From positions 17,674,350-17,738,349 of the forward strand of contig NC_067286.1 of assembly GCF_020740795.1 (NCBI RefSeq): 64,000 bases of DNA, in the 5' to 3' direction. The DNA is from Apus apus. Its lineage: Eukaryota; Chordata; Aves; Apodiformes; Apodidae. Below are positions 61,101-64,000 of this stretch, in pieces. Position 1 is the stretch's first letter, and the number at the start of each line of letters is the position of its first letter. The translations under genes were made by a program, and so were the position numbers. The notes beneath the pieces were generated by a model. It saw only the letters and a program-made list of their open reading frames with translations. It did no database searches and was not told where the DNA came from.

Positions 61101-63541
61101 TTTTTTAGATTTGACAGCATTTCTATTAAAAAAATGAGTGCACTATCTCAGCAGGACATTCCTACTGAAAACAGAGATAGCTATTACTCCAATATTTTCA
61201 GCACAACCTGTATTTCCTCAGATGGCAAAAAGTATGCCAGAAAATAAAGGTTTATACTTGCAGCCATAGCAGCCAGTGTAGTACATAAGCCTAGACATGT
61301 CTATTAAATTACCCCTATATATTATAGAAACGAGTACAAAATTACAACTTACCAGGTGTTGCAGTCCACTGTTATCTTCTGTCCAGGAGAATACCACTGG
61401 TTGTTATGAATGCATGGGCAGTCCCTCTCCTCAACACAGCCCCCTTTCCCATCATCAAATAGACCTTCAGGACACACACAGCCTGAGACACACTCTGCCT
61501 GGAACTAGAGAATATAAGAAGAAGTTGTCAATTTGTGAAAAAGCACTGCATTTTTCTGCCACTTCTTTATAAGCACTCTGGTAAAAACTGCCAAAATTAT
61601 ATTGATTAGTTTTAGAAGATTTTTCTTTCTAGGTTTCTAATGTTCTCCTTCTATTTTTTGATTGCTTAAGAACTGAAATTGTATTTCACTTGGGAGGTAT
61701 TACTCAGCTGAAGTTACAGTAAAAAAAGACAGCAAAACCATAGGGGAAATCACCATGGAATTGGAAACAGAGTAGTATCATGGGGAGAAAATAAAGGAAG
61801 ATCAAACCAAAGAAAAAAAACCTGTTAGTTACAACAGCATTCTCCACGTTGCACTGACTATAGCATAAATTAATCATAATATGGTGCAAAATTAAATACA
61901 TACATGATCATTTCGAGGAGTATGACAGCTAAGTTGTACAGGTGTTTGCGAAGTCCACTTTGGGGATGCATTGCAGTCAAAGTAGGTCTTGTTAGAAGAA
62001 CATTCTGTTGTTGCACCTGAAAAGTACATTGTTGGTTGAGATGACTCAAGAAAAGGCAAAAGAAAAGTGTGCGAAATGTGGTAGTTACCGAGAGAAACCG
62101 AGAGAAAACCGAGAGAAAAAATTATCTGTATGAAAAAAAGAGGCTGGGTGAAGACAGAGAAAAAGTGGAAACACTTAACTGTTTCACAGAAAGAGAAGAA
62201 AACAAACATGCAAAACAAATAATTGGAGAATTGAAGTGGAAAGCGTAGGTTTGGGTTTGGAGGTTGGGTTATAGTTTTTAATTTATTTTACTTTATTGAA
62301 TGTAACTTACTTTTCATTCTTATTTTCACGGAAGTACACTGCACCTTTGCATTTCGGCAAACACTGCAAAAGAAGTGAGGTAGAAATTACAGGATTTATT
62401 TATAAAAATTTGAGAGTATTTATCTGCCATATCCTGCATAATTTCTACTGATATTTCACAGTGAACTCTACTGAAGCACACTCATGAATTTTCACTTAGA
62501 GAAAAAGTGCAGCAAGATTTTAGGCATAATGCACAGAAAGATTATGCTTTAAGGAATGACAGCGATTCTAGTATTCCAGTTTCTTTTCTATTCTATTCTA
62601 TTCTATTCTATTCTATTCTATTCTATTCTATTCTATTCTATTCTATTCTTCTAGTAACCTTGCTACTATACTTTCTGATTACTCAGGAGACAGAAAATTA
62701 TGATAATTTAAATCCAAGTCTTCACATGAATACACAATATATTTTCATGTTTATTCAACTATTATGCTACAAATTTGTTCTCTGGTATGTTTCATTTGCC
62801 AGATGAGAGGAAGTATTTCACTGTTTGCAGCAATCAGTTGCCGGAGGTCATGATAAAAAGTACCATAACAGTGACTGTTGCCTTCAAAAGCCTATGCTAC
62901 AGTAATTATATGCTACAGTAATTACGTATCAAGGGGACCTTCCTCCAGAGGAAAACACAAGAAATCTGCCTCTGACATAACATGATAGCTGACCCTTTCT
63001 TTCTTTTTACCCCTCCACTCAACAAAGCCCTATTAACAGTGCAGCTTCAGGGTGATGTTTATCTATGAAGGCCAGTACTCACATCTCTAACCAAAAAAGC
63101 TGTACTTCTCAAATATTAATAAATTACATTGCAGCAGGATGGTGCTTTGCTCAGTTTGAAGATGGTGTGAAACATAATACAAATGTTTATTAAAGCACAA
63201 TAAAAAATCTAAGCAGCTTACATGTAATAAGCAAAATTTAAAAGGGCTTTTATCCCCACAAACAAGTAGCCACAATAAAACATACCAACGTTCTCCATCT
63301 TTTATGACATATTCCCCTGGTTCCAGGTATGATCCCTTGTAATAACATGGGCATTTAGAGATGGGCACACAGTTATCTTGATTATCCAAGTATGTGTTAT
63401 ACGGGCAGCCACAGCCATCCACAGGAGCAAAGTCTTGGATGCAATGTTTTTCAGCATCAGCAAATGAACGACAGGTTTGCTGGCACATTGTAAGATTGTA
63501 AAGGAAGATTTGATTTCCAGGACAGGCAGACACTTCACTAG
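20296..63541 (-). CDS. MUC2: MUC2, gel-forming mucin (3' 45 coding exons; 5' end outside window)
   Basis: Secreted intestinal-type polymeric mucin. Coding exons, 5' to 3' on the minus strand: 63286-63541, 62311-62363, 61904-62016, 61353-61504, 60749-60887, 60121-60231, 59627-59806, 58339-58578, 57009-57165, 55760-55888, 53867-54014, 52961-53004, 52183-52380, 51760-51789, 50913-51407, 49788-50030, 49107-49367, 47282-47737, 46598-46864, 45910-46176, 45223-45489, 44536-44802, 43849-44115, 42024-42479, 41340-41606, 39515-39970, 38687-39097, 33529-36011, 32360-32534, 31576-31823, 30267-30450, 29315-29519, 28506-28684, 27775-27844, 27356-27456, 27160-27191, 26809-26986, 26126-26230, 25216-25256, 24437-24559, 23875-23973, 23099-23227, 22406-22445, 21992-22121, 20296-20551. 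All junctions are GT-AG and the phase is continuous over 11,108 nt. MUC2 rather than MUC5 is indicated by D3 ([28 protein letters not shown]) and by the tail [11 protein letters not shown]1 and most of D2 lie above 64000. Confidence 0.93.
21411..21530. repeat. Exact 60-bp tandem duplication
   Basis: 21411-21470 is repeated perfectly at 21471-21530 (CTAGTTGTTTTTTTTATTGC at the start of each copy). It lies in the last MUC2 intron. Confidence 0.95.
22406..23227 (-). CDS. MUC2: MUC2 exons: last VWC-like module before the cystine knot
   Basis: Two exons: 23099-23227 ([33 protein letters not shown]) and 22406-22445 ([14 protein letters not shown]). Phase 0 enters and one base of a Cys codon is passed on. 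The order matches the segment just before the CK domain in mammalian MUC2. Confidence 0.87.
23875..26986 (-). CDS. MUC2: MUC2 exons: VWC modules
   Basis: Five exons: 26809-26986 ([38 protein letters not shown]), 26126-26230 ([28 protein letters not shown]), 25216-25256 ([14 protein letters not shown]), 24437-24559 ([24 protein letters not shown]) and 23875-23973 ([15 protein letters not shown]). These give the CxxCxC and CCxxC patterns of von Willebrand C modules, which form the bouquet-like C-terminus and help packing. An ERVL-type solo LTR lies in the intron between 26126 and 25256. Confidence 0.88.
25768..26046 (+). mobile_element. Avian ERVL-type solo LTR with 5-bp target duplication
   Basis: Starts TGCCCTGGTTTGAGCCAGGA and ends CCCCAACA, the signature start and finish of the common bird ERVL LTRs, shortened to 279 bp. 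It is flanked on both sides by CATAC (25763-25767 and 26047-26051), a direct target-site duplication. It lies in a MUC2 intron, 80 bp from exon 26126-26230. Confidence 0.85.
27160..28684 (-). CDS. MUC2: MUC2 exons: C8 and TIL of D4
   Basis: Four exons: 28506-28684 ([49 protein letters not shown]8), 27775-27844 ([20 protein letters not shown]), 27356-27456 ([27 protein letters not shown]) and the 32-nt exon 27160-27191 ([10 protein letters not shown]). All four are in continuous phase with good splice sites (GTAAGT, GTAAAC, GTGAGT, GTATGC). Module order and cysteine spacing are those of MUC2/MUC5 C-termini. Confidence 0.88.
29315..31823 (-). CDS. MUC2: MUC2 exons: D4 von Willebrand D domain with GDPH motif
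   Basis: Three exons: 31576-31823 ([45 protein letters not shown]), 30267-30450 ([31 protein letters not shown]) and 29315-29519 ([15 protein letters not shown], then a Pro/Thr linker and [10 protein letters not shown]). The GQCGTC junction spans two exons. The GDPH codons lie at 31795-31806; in mammalian MUC2 and MUC5AC this is the site of autocatalytic Asp-Pro cleavage. The donor of the first exon was chosen at GAG|GTACTG because it gives the EVTVN join known from D4 domains; CAA|GTAGAG two codons earlier is also in phase. A CR1 lies just downstream of the second exon. Confidence 0.9.
29568..30218 (-). mobile_element. CR1 LINE 3' fragment close to a MUC2 D4 exon
   Basis: Well preserved about 650-bp CR1 3' end: the ATCACAGAATCACAGAATCT terminus, then on the minus strand [40 protein letters not shown] and [20 protein letters not shown]. 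It lies in the intron after MUC2 exon 30267-30450, about 50 bp from its donor. A frame joining it to the exon is an artefact of reading through the donor. Confidence 0.9.
32360..32534 (-). CDS. MUC2: MUC2 exon: cysteine-rich linker before D4
   Basis: A 175-nt exon. [20 protein letters not shown] is followed by [13 protein letters not shown] and GCCWHWECD, a VWC-like module at the border between the PTS region and the C-terminal D4 assembly. The acceptor is ACACAG and the donor GTAAGT. It joins in phase 0 to the large PTS exon and passes one base of a Cys codon to the D4 exon. Confidence 0.88.
33529..36011 (-). CDS. MUC2: MUC2 exon: large central PTS exon with 85-residue tandem repeats
   Basis: A 2,483-nt exon (828 codons), open throughout on the minus strand, starting [20 protein letters not shown] after acceptor TTATAG and ending [11 protein letters not shown] before donor GTGAGT. 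The core is eight tandem copies of an 85-residue Thr/Ser/Pro unit ([53 protein letters not shown]), the last copy diverged. This corresponds to the main mucin VNTR, a dense O-glycosylation platform. The C-terminal 90 residues are non-repeated Thr-rich sequence. Confidence 0.92.
33850..35880. repeat. MUC2: 255-bp coding minisatellite, 8 copies
   Basis: The word GGTGATCCTGTCAGAGGGCT recurs at 33911, 34166, 34421, 34676, 34931, 35186, 35441 and 35696, an exact 255-bp period. Seven copies are nearly identical (a C/T change near 34518 is one of very few); the copy at 33.9 kb is diverged. It encodes 85-residue PTS repeats. Confidence 0.95.
36270..36560. other. Possible old LTR fragment in MUC2 intron
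   Basis: GGGCTAAAGCAGTTTGGTCT, GATGACCCCTTTGCAGCGAA and GAAGCCCCGTGGGCTGAAGT resemble a bird LTR that I recall, but no ends or duplication are visible. Confidence 0.3.
36690..36975 (+). mobile_element. CR1 LINE 3' end fragment
   Basis: TAAGAAGAAATTCTTCATATGAGGGTGGTGAGGCACTGGAACAG-like sequence, then a GATGATCTTTAAGGTCCCTT end and CTCTATGCTTCTATGA, the usual CR1 3' terminus on the plus strand. MUC2 intron. Confidence 0.85.
37880..38518 (+). mobile_element. CR1 LINE fragment, full 3' end
   Basis: A CR1 3' region on the plus strand (TGGAGCAGGCCCAGAGGAAG, GGCTCCAGGGAGACCTCACC) running to the 3' end ATCTTCCAACTCAAACCATT. Its first 300 bp are nearly identical to the CR1 pieces inside the three 2.5-kb units at 40.7, 43.2 and 48.5 kb, but only this copy keeps the 3' end. 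The older, more diverged similarity may extend back to about 37640. Confidence 0.8.
38687..39097 (-). CDS. MUC2: MUC2 exon: PTS cassette 9 (extended)
   Basis: It starts like the 267-nt cassettes but has a longer, diverged 3' part ([30 protein letters not shown]). Two in-frame phase-1 donors are available: GTATAA gives 38687-39097 (137 codons) and GTAATT gives 38642-39097 (152 codons, adding [15 protein letters not shown]). The sequence alone does not decide between them. The following intron, 36012-38686, holds two CR1 fragments and possibly an old LTR piece. Confidence 0.78.
39515..39970 (-). CDS. MUC2: MUC2 exon: CysD domain 4 plus PTS tail
   Basis: A 456-nt phase 1-1 exon, the last CysD in the gene. 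Same protein as CysD 2 and 3: [12 protein letters not shown] at the start, [11 protein letters not shown] before the PTS tail ending TYSTSPSG. Acceptor CCACAG, donor GTACTT. Confidence 0.89.
41340..41606 (-). CDS. MUC2: MUC2 exon: PTS cassette 8
   Basis: A 267-nt phase 1-1 exon, the counterpart 2,509 bp away of cassette 7. It has the same Thr-rich sequence and ends [10 protein letters not shown]. Confidence 0.83.
42024..42479 (-). CDS. MUC2: MUC2 exon: CysD domain 3 plus PTS tail
   Basis: A 456-nt phase 1-1 exon, exactly 5,258 bp from CysD 2 and 2,509 bp from CysD 4, with the same translated sequence, including WTDW and all cysteines. The flanking introns are also nearly the same, so this is a very recent duplicate, unless it is an assembly artefact. 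Confidence 0.88.
43849..44115 (-). CDS. MUC2: MUC2 exon: PTS cassette 7
   Basis: A 267-nt phase 1-1 exon. It is the last of five consecutive PTS-only cassettes and sits at the junction between the 687-bp array and a 2,509-bp CysD unit. Confidence 0.83.
44536..44802 (-). CDS. MUC2: MUC2 exon: PTS cassette 6
   Basis: A 267-nt phase 1-1 exon, 687 bp from the previous copy. It differs from it by one residue near the end ([10 protein letters not shown] instead of VPPSG). Confidence 0.83.
45223..45489 (-). CDS. MUC2: MUC2 exon: PTS cassette 5
   Basis: A 267-nt phase 1-1 exon in an exact 687-bp tandem unit. [20 protein letters not shown] is followed by [11 protein letters not shown] and a [10 protein letters not shown] end. 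Confidence 0.83.
45910..46176 (-). CDS. MUC2: MUC2 exon: PTS cassette 4
   Basis: A 267-nt phase 1-1 exon, essentially the same as the next two. Its upstream intron end differs from the other copies (46210-46310), marking a slightly older boundary of the array. It lies in a 687-bp unit. Confidence 0.83.
46598..46864 (-). CDS. MUC2: MUC2 exon: PTS cassette 3
   Basis: A 267-nt (89-codon) phase 1-1 exon between the acceptor TCTAACAG and the donor GTACTT. It is Thr/Pro/Ser-rich, with a few substitutions relative to the other cassettes ([25 protein letters not shown]). Confidence 0.83.
47282..47737 (-). CDS. MUC2: MUC2 exon: CysD domain 2 plus PTS tail
   Basis: A 456-nt (152-codon) phase 1-1 exon. 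It opens with [20 protein letters not shown] (WxxW motif), then [56 protein letters not shown], and ends in a PTS tail. The translated protein is the same as in the exons at 42024-42479 and 39515-39970. It is part of a 2.5-kb duplicated unit. Confidence 0.9.
49107..49367 (-). CDS. MUC2: MUC2 exon: PTS cassette 2 (hybrid)
   Basis: A 261-nt phase 1-1 exon. The first part matches the 267-nt PTS cassettes ([18 protein letters not shown]), while the last 26 residues (ending [12 protein letters not shown]) match the tail of the CysD exons, not of the PTS cassettes. It is probably the product of unequal exchange or gene conversion inside an exon. Confidence 0.82.
49788..50030 (-). CDS. MUC2: MUC2 exon: PTS cassette 1 (diverged)
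   Basis: A 243-nt (81-codon) phase 1-1 exon. It reads [20 protein letters not shown] at the start and ends with [13 protein letters not shown]. Acceptor TAATAG, donor GTACTT. It is related to the 267-nt PTS cassettes further on but has its own start and an internal deletion, so it looks like the first, older member of the array. It is predicted to be densely O-glycosylated. Confidence 0.82.
50913..51407 (-). CDS. MUC2: MUC2 exon: CysD domain 1 plus PTS tail
   Basis: A 495-nt phase 1-1 exon. The first about 110 residues form a CysD domain: [20 protein letters not shown] with the WxxW C-mannosylation-type motif, then [42 protein letters not shown]. The rest is a Thr/Pro tail. CysD domains are known to form non-covalent dimers that set mucin mesh spacing. 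This copy is clearly diverged from the three copies at 47.3-47.7, 42.0-42.5 and 39.5-40.0 kb, so it is the older one. Confidence 0.9.
51760..53004 (-). CDS. MUC2: MUC2 exons: E3, short cysteine module and start of PTS
   Basis: Three exons: 52961-53004 ([11 protein letters not shown]), 52183-52380 ([30 protein letters not shown], then Thr/Ser-rich [19 protein letters not shown]) and a 30-nt exon 51760-51789 ([10 protein letters not shown]). They lead out of the D3 assembly into the O-glycosylated region. The 30-nt exon is supported by a TTTCAG acceptor, a GTAAGT donor and phase continuity on both sides; being tiny it is the least certain of the set. Confidence 0.82.
53867..57165 (-). CDS. MUC2: MUC2 exons: D3 C8 and TIL modules
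   Basis: Three exons: 57009-57165 ([44 protein letters not shown]8), 55760-55888 ([20 protein letters not shown]) and 53867-54014 ([36 protein letters not shown]). The donor of the last exon is GTATAT after two bases of a Cys codon, so an apparent read-through TKW is really a Cys completed by the next exon. The large introns 54015-55759 and 55889-57008 show no further exon; the second contains a long polypurine tract at 56660-56828. Confidence 0.9.
55605..55635. repeat. AT dinucleotide repeat
   Basis: An ATATATATAT run with one TACA interruption in a MUC2 intron; a similar run is at 60357-60386. Confidence 0.9.
56660..56828. repeat. Polypurine tract (GAAAA/GGAAAA-rich)
   Basis: 169 bases on the plus strand with only two pyrimidines (56738 and 56758), changing from AGAG-type to AAAAGG-type repeats. 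MUC2 intron. The frames across it are low-complexity only. Confidence 0.95.
58339..60887 (-). CDS. MUC2: MUC2 exons: D3 von Willebrand D domain
   Basis: Four exons: 60749-60887, 60121-60231, 59627-59806 and 58339-58578. They encode the VWD fold of D3: [40 protein letters not shown], then [17 protein letters not shown], then [15 protein letters not shown] with the CGLC (CXXC) motif, and the beginning of the C8 module ([19 protein letters not shown]). The match to mammalian MUC2 D3 is close and continuous, which is the main reason for the MUC2 call. D3 drives N-terminal polymerisation of the mucin in the Golgi. Introns hold AT-rich simple repeats and a 25-base T tract near 60060. Confidence 0.92.
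60357..60386. repeat. AT / CATA simple repeat
   Basis: ATATATATATATAT followed by GCATACATACATATA in the intron between D3 exons. Confidence 0.9.
61353..62363 (-). CDS. MUC2: MUC2 exons: E2 and D' (TIL'/E')
   Basis: Three exons, 62311-62363, 61904-62016 and 61353-61504. The first completes a Cys codon and reads [10 protein letters not shown], the short E module after D2. The second carries [14 protein letters not shown]. The third reads [31 protein letters not shown] and KITVDCNTC, the TIL' module typical of D' in MUC2 and von Willebrand factor. By family knowledge D'D3 is the part that makes the intermolecular disulphides at the N-terminus. Intron 62364-63285 contains a TTCTA microsatellite. 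Confidence 0.87.
62586..62650. repeat. TTCTA pentanucleotide microsatellite
   Basis: About 12.5 uninterrupted copies of TTCTA in a MUC2 intron. Confidence 0.97.
63286..63541 (-). CDS. MUC2: MUC2 exon: end of D2, TIL module
   Basis: First MUC2 coding exon in the window. It reads [20 protein letters not shown], then [10 protein letters not shown] and [16 protein letters not shown], a cysteine-rich trypsin-inhibitor-like (TIL) module that closes the D2 assembly in MUC2. The acceptor is CCAG at 63542-63545 and the donor is GTATGT; the exon starts in phase 1 and ends after two bases of a Cys codon that the next exon completes. The 459 bases between this exon and the window edge show no further exon. 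Confidence 0.88.
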
Positions 63542-64000
63542 CTGGAGGGAGAAAACAAACAAACTGATAAATATGGGATGCAGGATGGACAATGTAATCT
63601 TCACATTTCAGGTTTTGTTTTTGTTCATGTATTATGAAATCATAAAAATACTCCCTTAGATTTTATTAAAGCACAAAAACATCCTAAGTCACAAATAATG
63701 CTATGCTAACTTCATTTACCAGCTGAAGGCTTCTTTTTAACTGCTACTTATAGTTTCTACTTTCATACCTGTATTTGTTTCACACACTGGTAATCAGAGA
63801 GAGAGCACAGTATAATAAGCTCTTAGTCTCAACAATATTGTACTGTTGGTGAAAAGCAAGCATAATGACAAAGACATTGATAAGCTAAGACAACATAAAA
63901 GCCATGATGGCTGGGATTCCATGAGTCCAAGACAGAAACAATGTTATTATTTAAACTGGGGAAAGAAGGTGAAAGTGAAAAATATTGCTTTCTACTTATG

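Overview
The window is avian genomic DNA. It has long intron-exon genes with GT-AG junctions, several CR1 LINE fragments with bird-type 3' ends, and avian endogenous retrovirus LTRs. The species cannot be named from the sequence. All recognisable protein-coding sequence lies on the minus strand and belongs to two gel-forming (secreted, polymeric) mucin genes arranged head to tail, as in the vertebrate 11p15-type cluster MUC6-MUC2-MUC5AC-MUC5B.

Right and centre (63541 down to 20296): the 3' portion of MUC2. I traced 45 coding exons whose phases are continuous from first to last (11,108 nt, about 3,701 residues). In protein order they encode the end of D2, D', D3, a short linker, a first CysD domain, and a long Pro/Thr/Ser (PTS) region. 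The PTS region holds three more, near-identical CysD domains, eight small PTS exons of about 80-90 residues plus one of about 137 residues, and one 2.5-kb PTS exon with an 85-residue tandem repeat. Then follow the D4 assembly with a GDPH motif, C8/TIL, VWC modules and the C-terminal cystine knot. The start of the gene lies beyond position 64000.

The part from about 39.1 to 50.0 kb is a recent tandem amplification: three 2.5-kb units (CysD exon + PTS exon) and four 687-bp units (PTS exon alone). Every amplified exon is phase 1-1, so copies can be gained or lost without breaking the frame.

From 20.3 to 7.9 kb is an intergenic stretch with no gene that I can see. It carries a cluster of LTRs at 15.4-17.8 kb.

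Left (7838 down to 1): the 5' end of a MUC5AC/MUC5B-type mucin. It has a TATA box, a signal-peptide exon and four exons that splice in frame into a D1 von Willebrand domain; the rest lies beyond position 1. Its introns contain a 1.5-kb dead CR1 and a shorter CR1.

Both genes would encode goblet- or mucous-cell products that polymerise through N-terminal D domains and C-terminal cystine knots, with PTS regions carrying O-glycans.
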